A stretch of DNA of 64,000 nucleotides, from positions 186,001 through 250,000 of the forward strand of contig CAWIVH010000019.1 of assembly GCA_963839475.1 (NCBI GenBank). Reading direction: 5' to 3'. This document shows positions 9,939 to 18,129 of the stretch, in pieces. This DNA comes from CAWIVH01 sp963839475 (GTDB taxonomy: Bacteria; Acidobacteriota; UBA6911). Numbering within the stretch: position 1 is the first letter of the stretch; the number at the start of each line of letters is the position of its first letter. Made by a program: the position numbers and the translations under genes. Below the pieces are notes generated by a model that saw only the letters and a list, made by a program, of their open reading frames with translations, did not search any database and was not told the origin of the DNA.

Positions 9939-10568
9939 TCACATCCGGCCTCCATGCTGCGGGAGCCGCATTCCAGCCTTTTCCACCAGCCGCACCAGAT
10001 CGGCGACAGACCAGGTCTCCAGCTTGTTCATGAGGCGCCCGCGATGGACCTTGACGGTCTTTTCGCTGATGCCGAGTTCGGCTGCGATCTGTCGGTTCAT
10101 CAGGCCGGTCACGACAAGGGAGAGAACCTCGGCCTCGCGCCGGGTCAGCAAAGCGATCCGGCTTCTGATCCCGGAGATTTCGGCCTGGGCCGCATGTTCG
10201 CGTCGGGATTTGTTCAGTGCCTGCCCGACGGCTTCCAGTATTACATCCTTGTCGAACGGCTTGGTCAGGAAATCCAGGGCTCCTGACTTCATGGCGCGAA
10301 CGCTCGTTGGAATATCAGACTGGCCGCTGATAAAAATGATGGGAAGAGAATTGGAATTTCCGGACAGGATATCCTGGAGTTCCAGGCCGCTCAGTCCGGG
10401 CATGGTAACATCGAGGATGAGGCAGGAGGGTTTGTCGGCAGGTTTTTGCCGGAGAAACTCCTGTGCCGAGGCAAATACCAGGACGGTGTGTCCGGTGGCT
10501 TCCAGCAATCGGCGCAGGCTCCTCCGAACAGAAGGATCGTCGTCGATTACGTAAACAACTCCATCCAT
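9939..10568 (-). CDS. FixJ/NarL-type response regulator
   Basis: DNA-binding response regulator of about 209 residues. The N-terminal receiver has YVIDDDPSVRRSL, the acceptor Asp in LILDVTMPGLSG and the Lys in DFLTKPFD. The C-terminal LuxR-type helix-turn-helix has LTRREAEVLSLVVTGL, then IAAELGISEKTVKVHRG. I prefer the ATG at 10568 (AGG six bases upstream) over an in-frame GTG at 10574. It is the first gene of the run regulator, REC-kinase, ppk2, ceramidase-like on the minus strand. FixJ-family proteins usually act as sigma-70 activators after phosphorylation. Its targets are unknown, but its own operon and the divergently placed secreted-protein genes are candidates. Confidence 0.88.
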   Translation of the reverse strand: MDGVVYVIDDDPSVRRSLRRLLEATGHTVLVFASAQEFLRQKPADKPSCLILDVTMPGLSGLELQDILSGNSNSLPIIFISGQSDIPTSVRAMKSGALDFLTKPFDKDVILEAVGQALNKSRREHAAQAEISGIRSRIALLTRREAEVLSLVVTGLMNRQIAAELGISEKTVKVHRGRLMNKLETWSVADLVRLVEKAGMRLPQHGGRM

Positions 10569-10767
10569 TTGCACCTGCCGTCTTCGTAACCCGGGGCCGG
10601 CATGATCCGCCTCGGGGTTTTCGTCAGCCCGATATCAATCCGCTGACGGCGACTTAAAATCCGGCGACACTCATTAAAAAAAAGGTATGATTAAGGTTTT
10701 TCGGTATTATTTCAAGCGCGTCGGTTGCATCCGGGCCGCCGGGGGGATCAGTGACAGGTTTCCCGCA

Positions 10768-10783
10768 CTGTAAGAACTGCCAG
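10768..10783. promoter_or_regulatory. CTGTNA-N4-TNACAG dyad, site 1 (one mismatch)
   Basis: CTGTAAGAACTGCCAG, one base from the shared dyad. It lies 152 bp upstream of the secreted-protein gene at 10936, in a 367-bp gap without a convincing gene. Belongs to a family of similar sites in this window. Confidence 0.4.
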
Positions 10784-10935
10784 TTAACGCCGAGCGCGCA
10801 AACAGGCAAGATCAGTGGGCTGCCGAAGAATTTTGCGCCGACGCCGTGGTCGTGTGGCGAGTTCGCGGGGCGGACACGCGCGTGGGTCGCCCGCCGGCTC
10901 ACGTTCAATTTTCAACGGAAGGAAAAAGGAGAATC

Positions 10936-11424
10936 ATGAAATCTTGCAGAATCGTTTTGGTTGCATTGACCGCTGTTTGGCTGATTGCCGCGCTTGCCTG
11001 GGCACAGGCCCCGGCCGATAACAAGAGCACCCAGGCTTATATCGACCTGATGAGAAAAGACCTCCGCACGGAGAAGCAGTCCCTCGTGGACCAGGCCATG
11101 GGACTGGAAGCGGCCCAGAAGGCGCAGTTCTGGACCATTTATGACGGTTACCAGAAGGGCATGAGCGCCCTTTGGGACCAGCGGATCGCCAACATCAAAA
11201 AGTATGCGGAGAATTTTGAAAAAATGACGGACGCGGTGGCGGATGAACTGGCTACCAAAATGCTCGATATCGAAGGACAGCGCACCGCTCTGCGAAAGAA
11301 ATACTATGCCGAATACAAGGCTAAAATGGGGGCGAAGGTGGCAGCGCGTTTCCTCCAGGCGGAAGCCACGATCGGGTCTTTGATGGACCTCCAGCTCGGG
11401 ACTCAGATCCCCATCATCCAGTAA
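10936..11424 (+). CDS. Small secreted helical protein, paralog of 11674-12225
   Basis: 162 residues with a clear signal peptide (hydrophobic stretch 6-22, cut after AWAQA). The ATG follows AAGGAG. The mature part is charged and predicted mostly helical. It shares with the gene at 11674 the pattern KKYAEN(F/Y)..MTD.VAD.LA and then KYY, AARF and a final leucine-rich helix. I do not recognise a named family. The size, helix content and export remind me of Spy/CpxP-like periplasmic proteins, but the LTxxQ motifs of that family are not evident. Two related genes 250 bp apart point to a tandem duplication. Each copy has a CTGTNA-type dyad upstream, which suggests a shared regulator. Confidence 0.75.
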   Translation: MKSCRIVLVALTAVWLIAALAWAQAPADNKSTQAYIDLMRKDLRTEKQSLVDQAMGLEAAQKAQFWTIYDGYQKGMSALWDQRIANIKKYAENFEKMTDAVADELATKMLDIEGQRTALRKKYYAEYKAKMGAKVAARFLQAEATIGSLMDLQLGTQIPIIQ

Positions 11425-11576
11425 GACTGTCGGCGCTTCCGATCGGAATTCGAAGAATCCGGGCGATCGGGTGAGGGAATCTCCAGCTAGTGCCTCCCGA
11501 AACCGATCGCTTGGGTTTCCGGAAATTTTCCGGGTGGGCTTGTCCCTCCCCGCCTCAAATGAGAGAATTTCGACGG

Positions 11577-11592
11577 CTGTCATTTTTGACAG
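11577..11592. promoter_or_regulatory. CTGTCA-N4-TGACAG dyad, site 2
   Basis: Perfect 6-bp arms around TTTT, ending 81 bp before the start at 11674. A weak minus-10-like CTACTA lies 22 nt further on (11615-11620). Consistent with an activator or repressor site for the 11674-12242 gene pair. Confidence 0.5.
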
Positions 11593-11673
11593 TTCAGGCC
11601 CGGCGTCCCGGCGTCTACTATCCATGTTTGTGAACGATCGCACAGATTCCAAGCAAAAAATCGGAGAATGCCT

Positions 11674-12225
11674 ATGAAGCACCTCAACCGAGGAGTAATC
11701 ATCTGGATGTTGGCCGCTTTGCTCCTGGCAGGCGGCCAAGCCTTCGCACAGACCGGAGCAAAACCGGCCGCACCGAAACCAAAAACTCCGCAGGCGCAGA
11801 CCGCTCAGCCTTCGGATCAGGATTTGAATATCCGGGCCTACATCGAGTTGCTGCGAGCGGATGTAAAAGCCGAGGCCACGGCTGTCATCGCTGAGGTCAT
11901 GCAGTTCAGCGATGACGAATCCGCAAAATTCTGGCCGATCTATCGTGAATTCGAATTCGAATTCGCAAAAATCGGCGACGAGAAAGTGGCGCTGATCAAG
12001 AAGTACGCGGAAAACTACGACGAAATGACCGACGGGGTCGCTGACCAGCTGGCGCAAGGTGCGTTCAAGCTCGAACAGGACCGGCACAATCTCAAGCTGA
12101 AATATTACGAGCGCATCAAGAAGGAGCTCTCGGCGAAGACAGCGGCCCGATTCATGCAGGTCATGAATCAGATCATCATGCTCATTGACCTTCAGGTAGC
12201 CTCCGGGCTGCCGGTCATGAAATAA
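11674..12225 (+). CDS. Small secreted helical protein, paralog of 10936-11424
   Basis: 183 residues from the ATG at 11674, chosen because GGAGA sits six bases upstream; an in-frame ATG at 11668 overlaps that site. A signal peptide (hydrophobic residues about 8-25, ending AFAQ) is followed by a short Pro/Ala/Lys-rich linker and a helical domain with KKYAENYDEMTDGVADQLAQ. That block aligns with its upstream paralog. Function is not recognised; a periplasmic or surface helical protein is all the sequence supports. The gene is 16 bp from the next start (12242) and probably co-transcribed with it. The repeated EFEFEF stretch near residue 90 is a local oddity. Confidence 0.75.
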   Translation: MKHLNRGVIIWMLAALLLAGGQAFAQTGAKPAAPKPKTPQAQTAQPSDQDLNIRAYIELLRADVKAEATAVIAEVMQFSDDESAKFWPIYREFEFEFAKIGDEKVALIKKYAENYDEMTDGVADQLAQGAFKLEQDRHNLKLKYYERIKKELSAKTAARFMQVMNQIIMLIDLQVASGLPVMK

Positions 12226-12241
12226 AGGAAGGAGACTCGAT

Positions 12242-13018
12242 ATGATGCGTTCTGCAATTCGCCTGATTGGTGCGGCGTTGCTCCTGTGGGTCGGCGTGGC
12301 TCAGGCAGACTCGCTGGCATTGCGTAACGGCAAAAAGCTGGATGGGACCTTCCTCGGCGCGAATTCCCGCCAGGTCGATTTCATGACCGCGGACGGGCAA
12401 ACTCAGCACATTCCCATCACAGATATTGCGGGAATCAGCTTCAGCGCAGCCACGACCTCGGCTGCGGCAAAAGCTCCGGCTGCGGCTGCGGCACCTGCAG
12501 CGCCACGTCCGTCCGTTACAATTCCTCAGGGGTCGTTGATCCGGGTGCGGACGATCGATGCTATTGATGTGGACTCTTCTCAAGCGGGAATGAAATTCAG
12601 GGGTGCCATAGACGACCCGATCATGGTCGGCGGCAGCGTGGTCGCCCCCCGCGGCGCAGAGGTGACTCTGCAAGTCGCCAAGGTACAGCAATCGGGAAAG
12701 ATGAAGGGTAGTGACCTGATTCAGCTCAAAATCAACAACATCGTCATCAATGGCAAACCGTACGCGGTGACAACCACCTTTCAGGAAGTCAAAGGCGGAT
12801 CGGAAGGGAAAAGCACCACGAAGAAAGCCGTGGGCGGTGCCGGATTGGGCGCCATCATCGGCGGTATCGCAGGTGGCGGTAAAGGCGCGGCGATTGGTGC
12901 GGCCGCCGGAGGAGCGGCAGGCCTGGCAATCTCGGCCAGCGGCCAGCAGCACCTCAAGGTCCCGGCTGAATCCCGCCTGGAGTTCCGCCTGGAAGCCGCT
13001 GTGACTATAACGAAATAG
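12242..13018 (+). CDS. Secreted protein with Gly-zipper segment
   Basis: 258 residues. Signal peptide ends near VAQAD; the start has GAAGGAGA upstream. Three parts can be seen. Residues 23-75 are a small beta-rich unit (LALRNGKKLDGTFLGANS... ITDIAGISF). Residues 78-95 form an Ala/Pro linker. Residues 98-190 are a second beta-rich domain (IPQGSLIRVRTIDAIDVD). A glycine-zipper stretch of about 30 residues then follows (GAGLGAIIGGIAGGGKG...), able to insert in or pack against a membrane, before a short beta tail (VPAESRLEFRLE). This layout is common among uncharacterised acidobacterial envelope proteins. No enzyme motif is seen. It overlaps no gene and appears to close the 11674 operon. Confidence 0.75.
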   Translation: MMRSAIRLIGAALLLWVGVAQADSLALRNGKKLDGTFLGANSRQVDFMTADGQTQHIPITDIAGISFSAATTSAAAKAPAAAAAPAAPRPSVTIPQGSLIRVRTIDAIDVDSSQAGMKFRGAIDDPIMVGGSVVAPRGAEVTLQVAKVQQSGKMKGSDLIQLKINNIVINGKPYAVTTTFQEVKGGSEGKSTTKKAVGGAGLGAIIGGIAGGGKGAAIGAAAGGAAGLAISASGQQHLKVPAESRLEFRLEAAVTITK

Positions 13019-13264
13019 AATCAGGCCTCGAACCAAGCGCTTTAATCCGGGCCTTAAAAGGCCCGGCTAAAGTCATGGGGTCGCTACGCGGCCCGTGCCC
13101 TGGGATCAAGTTAGCGCTTATGGGGCAAAACCCTTGGGTTCAAACCAGATCAACAGAAAGGGCTGAAAGTCCGCTCCATAATGCATCGTTTTCAGGTTTT
13201 GAGACAGCCTGTTCAGCCCGGACTCCACATGAATTAGGTTAGATGGCTACAATTTGCATGGTTT

Positions 13265-14266
13265 TCACCTGCCCATGCCGGGCAAACCTTCACGAATGCG
13301 AACAGAGAACTGCGGATCCTTGTCCGCCGCCTTTGCACGGGCATTGATGTGGCTGCGGGCTTTGAGCTCGGCAAACGGCAGGCTGCGGTCCAGTGCTCCA
13401 TTGTTATAGATCATTTCATCGATCAAGCCGTTGACAAGGATCCTCCAATTCCATCTGGAATTCGGCGCATACGGCTTGGTGTGCCCCCGGATGTTGCTGG
13501 TGCAGTTGCTGGTGAGCGCGTTGTACCACTCCGGCGTTCCATGCAGCGAATTTACCGATTTCAGGTAATCCAGGAAGACTTCGCGCACCACTTCGGGCTT
13601 GGCAGCCAAGCGGTAAAGGTAGGCCTCTTCATCGCGGCGATAATTCGTACGCAGGCGGACCACATCCCGCTCATCGGCCACGATGTAGGTCAGCTCGTAT
13701 TGCCGGAAGAAGCCCCTGAGAGCGGAATAATCCTCGCCGACTTCTTTTCGGGTCTCGATCGAGATGCAGATATAATCGTCCTTTTTGAAGCCGAAGCTGA
13801 GCATGGTGTGGCAAATAAGCGGCGATCCCCAATAGACGATGTACAGGTCAGTTGTGCTCAAATCATTGAGATCATACGTTCTTGTATCCAGGCGCACGTC
13901 GTAGTCGGTCTCGGTCCGGTAATCGCAGTTCCGGAGATTGTGAATCGTAACCTTGGAACCGTCCATGGTTGCATAGGGAAGCACCCGGACGTCCGGTTGC
14001 CAGTCGCGCGCGTTCGAAGGCGGAATAGTCTGCCACCAGGCAACCACCAGTGCAAATCCGGCAACGACAACCAGGACACCCCGCCGCAGAGGGCGGACGA
14101 AAACCAGCGCCATCAGCGCACCGATTCCAAATAGCGCAGCAGCGGCCGCCCGCGCTGCCGCGGGCAGATTGGAATAATAGATGGCCAGCATGCTCCAGCC
14201 ACATATCCCGACCAGAACCAGGCCAACCAGGAACTGCACGATCCATCTCAGCCACTTTGATTTCAT
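13265..14266 (-). CDS. DUF4105 / Lnb N-terminal-like membrane protein
   Basis: 333 residues with two or three N-terminal membrane helices (about 9-30, 36-52, 63-80) and a large periplasmic domain. That domain resembles DUF4105, now linked to the N-terminal domain of the Bacteroides lipoprotein N-acyltransferase Lnb. Family-like blocks are LRNCDYRTETDYDVRL near residue 115, CHTMLSFGF near 160, and WYNALTSNCTSNI near 255. Conserved Cys and His residues there could form a thiol catalytic site, as expected for that fold. The Lnb-type function (lipoprotein acyl transfer) is inference. It is transcribed against both neighbours, which suggests its own promoter in the 362-bp gap before the sortase. 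Confidence 0.75.
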   Translation of the reverse strand: MKSKWLRWIVQFLVGLVLVGICGWSMLAIYYSNLPAAARAAAAALFGIGALMALVFVRPLRRGVLVVVAGFALVVAWWQTIPPSNARDWQPDVRVLPYATMDGSKVTIHNLRNCDYRTETDYDVRLDTRTYDLNDLSTTDLYIVYWGSPLICHTMLSFGFKKDDYICISIETRKEVGEDYSALRGFFRQYELTYIVADERDVVRLRTNYRRDEEAYLYRLAAKPEVVREVFLDYLKSVNSLHGTPEWYNALTSNCTSNIRGHTKPYAPNSRWNWRILVNGLIDEMIYNNGALDRSLPFAELKARSHINARAKAADKDPQFSVRIREGLPGMGR

Positions 14267-14465
14267 CCCAGTATCCCTCGCGTATCAGCAAGCCAGCGTC
14301 CCAAGTGCCAGAGTGGCTCGATTCATTCCCCGGGCGGCCGCCCGGATTCCAGCAGCACAGCCCGTCCGCCGCGCATCGTGGTGTGGAAATAGCCTCCGGC
14401 CGGGCTCGGCCCTGTTATATAATATTTGTTTGGGTCATGATAATGGAATTCCCAGATGCGCTCAG

Positions 14466-14481
14466 CTGTTACTATTGACAG
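14466..14481. promoter_or_regulatory. CTGTTA-N4-TGACAG dyad, site 3 (upstream of sortase)
   Basis: One half-site mismatch from perfect symmetry, 147 bp before the sortase start. The 14267-14628 gap holds no convincing gene. The right arm includes TTGACA, so it could overlap a minus-35 element, but no good minus-10 at 17 bp is seen; TTATCT lies 22 nt downstream. Confidence 0.45.
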
Positions 14482-14628
14482 TACACTGAAAATCAAACTG
14501 GTTTTATCTTAATTCGTTTCACAGACGCGCCCGGGGAATGCTCACGGCTTCCGGCGAAACCGGCCGCGGGGATGATGGTTTGCCGGGAGATTATGGAAGA
14601 GAAAAGCACTAATGCAGGGGCATAATCT

Positions 14629-15354
14629 GTGGTGAATGCAACAACAAAAAAGGCTCTGCGATACCTGGAAACTGCACTGCTGGTTGTCGGCCTGACTCTG
14701 CTGGCGATCTATGGAGCCATCCGGATTTTCAACGCCGCATCGAGCCAGGCCGCTCTCCGCGAATTCGATTGGGCCGGCACCGAGGCTGAACGAGCGGTGA
14801 CCCCGGATGGTCCTCCAGTGCGGGAAAAGGTGGACTTCAGCCTGTGGTCGGACAAGCGCATTGCGGCTTACCGCCAGAGCCTGGGCCTTAAATTCAATGT
14901 GCCGGGTGCGGTTCTGAGGATACCGTCACTCCAGCTCACGGTCCCAGTTTTTGATGGAACCGATGAGCTGATTCTTAACCGCGGCGTCGGCAGGGTCCTC
15001 GGCACCTCGAAATTCGGGCAGCCGGGCAATACCGGCATTGCCGGCCACCGGGATGGTTTCTTCCGCTGTTTGAAGGACATCCATGTCGGAGACAGGATCG
15101 AGCTGGTGACCCCAGGGAGGAAAACAGCGTATGACGTCGAATCCATTGATATCGTCGCCCCGGACGACATCAGCGTGCTGCAACCTGGGGAACGTCCCTC
15201 GCTCACCCTTATCACCTGCTATCCATTTTATTTTATCGGGGATGCCCCGCAGCGCTACATCGTCAAAGCCTCAATAGCGGAGCAGGGTGCTTCTGCGGGC
15301 GATCGATCCAAATCCGAAACCGGCGGATCCAAGGGGCAGAAAAGCGCAAAATAG
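14629..15354 (+). CDS. Sortase, class D-like transpeptidase
   Basis: 241-residue membrane-anchored cysteine transpeptidase that should cleave an LPxTG-type signal and join the protein to an amine acceptor. Residues about 16-36 form the N-terminal signal anchor. The catalytic set is visible: His140 in AGHRDGFF, Cys197 in LITCYPF and Arg209 in APQRYIV. The GTG start (14629, with a second GTG at 14632) follows AGGGG. The LPKTG-bearing protein encoded 326 bp downstream is the obvious substrate. In a cell with TamB and porins, the anchoring target cannot be a thick Gram-positive wall. Class D-like sortases are known in some Gram-negatives, but the acceptor is unclear. The subclass is assigned by general look, not by tree. 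Confidence 0.9.
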   Translation: MVNATTKKALRYLETALLVVGLTLLAIYGAIRIFNAASSQAALREFDWAGTEAERAVTPDGPPVREKVDFSLWSDKRIAAYRQSLGLKFNVPGAVLRIPSLQLTVPVFDGTDELILNRGVGRVLGTSKFGQPGNTGIAGHRDGFFRCLKDIHVGDRIELVTPGRKTAYDVESIDIVAPDDISVLQPGERPSLTLITCYPFYFIGDAPQRYIVKASIAEQGASAGDRSKSETGGSKGQKSAK

Positions 15355-15448
15355 TTGTCATGTTGCAGGCAGCCGCCTTTGGAGCATTAAATGTTGAAAT
15401 TGCAGAGATTTACGCTGCTCCCTCCTCAGCCGGCCCGGGAACCCCCAC

Positions 15449-15464
15449 CTGTAAGTATTTACAG
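15449..15464. promoter_or_regulatory. CTGTAA-N4-TTACAG dyad, site 4 (upstream of sortase substrate)
   Basis: Perfect 6-bp arms around GTAT, 216 bp before the LPKTG gene. TATACT lies 24 nt downstream of its end. This places the dyad where a class II activator would bind. Confidence 0.5.
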
Positions 15465-15467
15465 TTT

Positions 15468-15494
15468 TTGATTTGAAAGCGGGAAGTGTATACT
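15468..15494 (+). promoter_or_regulatory. Candidate sigma-70-like promoter for the LPKTG gene
   Basis: TTGATT (15468-15473) and TATACT (15489-15494) are separated by 15 nt, slightly short. The remaining 186 bases to the start at 15681 would be a long leader containing no structure I can name. Confidence 0.3.
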
Positions 15495-15680
15495 AGGCCG
15501 CTGAATACGGAGCTTGGTGTTAGACGCAAGAATAAATCCGTCGGATGGCCTGTATCGGGGCACGTCCTGATCCGGATCAAAGAAGTAGTATCAATAACGC
15601 TCAAACCGATACCATCAGGCGCGGCCTGATTTATTAGGTTAGCATCGAAGATTAGAAACCAAATAACCAGGAGGTTTAAA

Positions 15681-16481
15681 ATGAGTTCTGTTCGAAAAAC
15701 TGCCAGCAGGCTGCTCGCGACGGTCTTTCTATGCCTCGTCTGTGCAGCAGTCATGATGGCCCAGGTGAAAACAGAAACGTCTGTATCAAAACAGGCGGCT
15801 TCCAGCAAGACGACGGTTGAACGCGGTGAAGTAGTCTATGTCTCCGGCAATCAAGTCATGGTCAAGATGGAAAGCGGAGAGGTTCGCCACGTAACCGTTC
15901 CCGATGGAGCGACAGCGGTGGTTGATGGCAAGACGCTCACCCTGAAGGACCTCAAGGTGGGGATGAAGCTTGAAAGGGCCATCACCACTACAACCACGCC
16001 AAAGACAGTCAAGACTGTCCGGTCCGGAGAAGGCACGGTAGTCAACGTCATGCCGCCCAATTATGCCACCGTCCGCTTTGAGGATGGCACGGTCGAACGG
16101 TACCAGATTCCCAAGGGGACCAAGTTCACGATCGACGGCGAGAAAAAGGATGCGTTTGCCCTCAAGCCCGGGATGAAGATCCAGGCCACCCGTATCGTCG
16201 AAGCGCCTGTGGTCGAGGTTTCCGAGAGCAAGAGGGTCACCGGTACGGCGCCTCCTCCGCCACCGCCACCGCCGGATGTACCGATCATCATCTCAGCGCC
16301 CGAGAAACCGGCGCCTGCTCCGGTAGCAGCGGCGCCAGAGCCGGCTCCGGCTCCGGCTCCGGCTGCGGAACCTGCCCCCAAGAAGCTGCCCAAGACCGGC
16401 AGCGCCGTTCCCTTGATCGGCCTGCTGGGATTGCTGTTCTCCGGCGCCTCCTTCGGGTTGAGGAAGCTTCGCCGCTCCTAA
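15681..16481 (+). CDS. LPKTG-anchored surface protein, sortase substrate
   Basis: 266 residues. Start follows AGGAGG. A signal peptide (to about residue 30) is followed by two related beta-rich units: one with GEVVYVSGNQVMVKMESGEV...LKVGMKLE, the other with GEGTVVNVMPPNYATVRFEDG...LKPGMKIQ. A proline/alanine-rich stalk (about 190-232) leads to a textbook sorting signal. That signal has LPKTG at 236-240, a hydrophobic helix at 243-259 and a basic tail RKLRRS. The downstream partner of the sortase, it is followed by a strong terminator. The stalk suggests the paired beta units are held away from a membrane or wall. No ligand can be predicted. The start is secure and the sorting signal unambiguous. 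Confidence 0.88.
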   Translation: MSSVRKTASRLLATVFLCLVCAAVMMAQVKTETSVSKQAASSKTTVERGEVVYVSGNQVMVKMESGEVRHVTVPDGATAVVDGKTLTLKDLKVGMKLERAITTTTTPKTVKTVRSGEGTVVNVMPPNYATVRFEDGTVERYQIPKGTKFTIDGEKKDAFALKPGMKIQATRIVEAPVVEVSESKRVTGTAPPPPPPPPDVPIIISAPEKPAPAPVAAAPEPAPAPAPAAEPAPKKLPKTGSAVPLIGLLGLLFSGASFGLRKLRRS

Positions 16482-16495
16482 GCCTGGTTTCAATT

Positions 16496-16540
16496 AATAC
16501 AGCCCGCCGTGCACCTTTGTGCGGCGGGCTGTTGTATTTA
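16496..16540 (+). terminator. Intrinsic terminator after the LPKTG gene
   Basis: GC-rich 9-bp stem AGCCCGCCG (16501-16509) with CGGCGGGCT (16522-16530), flanked by AATAC and GTATTT and followed by TTGTATTT. Ends the sortase-substrate transcript. Confidence 0.75.
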
Positions 16541-16668
16541 TCGGAAGTAAATGACGGCGATGCAGGTTGCTGCAGAAGCCGTCCAGAGATTCGGTACATT
16601 TGGCTATCGAATCTCGAGGTACAGGACAGCCGCGCCGGCTGCCCGGCATTACAACCTGGAGAAATAAA

Positions 16669-17253
16669 TTGAAAATCCAATTTAGAATTTGGACTGCTGC
16701 GCTGTTCATCCTGTCGTTGTTGATCCTGAGCGCTGGCTCTCTCTGCGCCCAGGAGGTTCAATCCAAGGTGAATGAGAAACAGGACTTTTCCAAATACAGG
16801 AAATATGCCTGGCGGAAATTAAGCATCGGCAATTCCATGACGCCGGATGAAGTTCAGCGGGTCGAGCAGATGATAAAAAATGCGGGAAACCGCGAGCTCG
16901 CGCAAAAAGGCTACCAGGAGGATTCCGCCAATCCTGATTTCTTCATCGAGATATCTACAATAGGCGTGAACGGCGTGAATATGGGAGGCAAGGCAGGCTA
17001 TCTCTATACCTACAGCGGCGAGGTACAGAATCCTCAATACGGATACGCACCAGGAACTGATGTATGGATGACACTCACTTCACGCGGAAGCCTTGTTGTT
17101 ACCGACAGTAAAACCAATACGGTCGTATGGCAGGCACAAACATACAAGGAATACAAAAATCCGGGCCGGGCGATGAAAAACATCGAATCGGAAGTCAACG
17201 GTGTCGTCAAAAAAGCCATGAAGAGCCTCCCCGCAAACCAGAAGGGGAAGTAG
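16669..17253 (+). CDS. DUF4136-like secreted protein or lipoprotein
   Basis: 194 residues from the TTG at 16669, chosen because GGAG lies about seven bases upstream and the signal peptide (KIQFRIWTAALFILSLLIL) starts right there. The longer reading from 16567 has a non-signal N terminus. The mature part fits DUF4136: early FSKYRKYAWRKL, then a helix EVQRVEQMIKNAGNRELAQKG, the family-typical step from Lys-Gly to a D-F-F-I-E strand (NPDFFIEISTIG), later WMTLTSRGSLVVTD and VVWQAQTYKEY. The domain has no defined activity. It sits alone after a terminator, 83 bp before the next secreted-protein gene. Confidence 0.75.
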   Translation: MKIQFRIWTAALFILSLLILSAGSLCAQEVQSKVNEKQDFSKYRKYAWRKLSIGNSMTPDEVQRVEQMIKNAGNRELAQKGYQEDSANPDFFIEISTIGVNGVNMGGKAGYLYTYSGEVQNPQYGYAPGTDVWMTLTSRGSLVVTDSKTNTVVWQAQTYKEYKNPGRAMKNIESEVNGVVKKAMKSLPANQKGK

Positions 17254-17336
17254 AAAGTAAAGAAACAGAAGTAAGCTTTGGCTTCAGCGGTGGAATCGCG
17301 ACACTAAAACTGAGGCCACAAGGAAAGGAGTCGAGT

Positions 17337-17912
17337 GTGAATCCATCTACTGGAAGAATGATATGCCTCGTTTTGGGGTTAGCAATGCTCCTTCCGGCTG
17401 CATTCGGGCAGGATGCGAAAAAGCAGGCCGAAAATTATTCTGCAGTCGCAGTGGGAACCGGCGGATCGGTTGGGGGCAAGAGCATGATGTTCAGCCTCCA
17501 TATCAAGGAATACATGAACGACGCCGAGGTCCTCAAATATGCCGAACTGCTGAAAGAGGGCGGCCAGGATGCGCTGCGAAAGGCCCTGGAAAAACTGGAC
17601 TCAGGGCAACTTTCACCCGCGGGACGGGTAGGGAACCCGATTGCGATTGCACGGAAACGCCTGGAAGGCGGGAAAACGATTATCACGATCGTAACCGCTC
17701 GGGTTATGCCCTTCATCGAGCTCTATCACAGCGGCCGGTCCACGGACTATCCATTTGGCGTTATGCGGATCACCTTCGACGAAAAAGGTGAAGGTTCGGG
17801 ACAAGTAATGGCCGCCGCCAAGATCCGGTTCGACAAGAAAAAGGATCAGGTGGAAATCGAAAGCTATGGCAATCAGTACATCAAGGTGGTGAACGCCCGC
17901 AAAGAAAAGTGA
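17337..17912 (+). CDS. Secreted protein of unknown function
   Basis: 191 residues from the GTG at 17337, placed six bases after AGGAAAGGAG. The in-frame extension to 17127 overlaps the upstream gene and looks non-coding. A signal peptide ends near AAFGQ. The mature protein has a central helix (YAELLKEGGQDALRKALEKL) and later strands (TIITIVTARVMPFIEL, FGVMRITFDEKGEG). I do not recognise a family; similar short exported proteins are common in Acidobacteria. No cysteine pair, metal motif or lipobox is seen. It may be co-transcribed with the DUF4136-like gene. Confidence 0.7.
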   Translation: MNPSTGRMICLVLGLAMLLPAAFGQDAKKQAENYSAVAVGTGGSVGGKSMMFSLHIKEYMNDAEVLKYAELLKEGGQDALRKALEKLDSGQLSPAGRVGNPIAIARKRLEGGKTIITIVTARVMPFIELYHSGRSTDYPFGVMRITFDEKGEGSGQVMAAAKIRFDKKKDQVEIESYGNQYIKVVNARKEK

Positions 17913-18129
17913 CCGGTCGCGATCCGGAGGGTTGAAAAGGGCCAAAAAACCTGCTCATGGGAGAATTCTGCAGCACCTTGTAAAGCCCATCAGCAATCTT
18001 CGCAAGATTCCGATTTCAAAAAACCACGCAGTCGTGGTACGAACTCTTTGGCAGATCTCAAAGTTGTTACGTTGCTCCCGGCAGCATCAATCCGTTGCCG
18101 GGGCGGAAGACCAATAACTCTAGAAAAGG

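Noticed and set aside
10654..10908. 84-codon minus-strand frame in the regulator upstream region
   Set aside because: Composition is not protein-like and it overlaps a candidate operator.
10912..12087. 391-codon open frame antisense to the two secreted-protein genes
   Set aside because: The plus-strand genes have signal peptides, ribosome sites and mutual similarity. The antisense frame has none and mirrors their codon bias.
13047..13066. CCGGGCC/GGCCCGG hairpin after the Gly-zipper gene, as a terminator
   Set aside because: The stem is good but no T run follows on either strand, so I do not call it.
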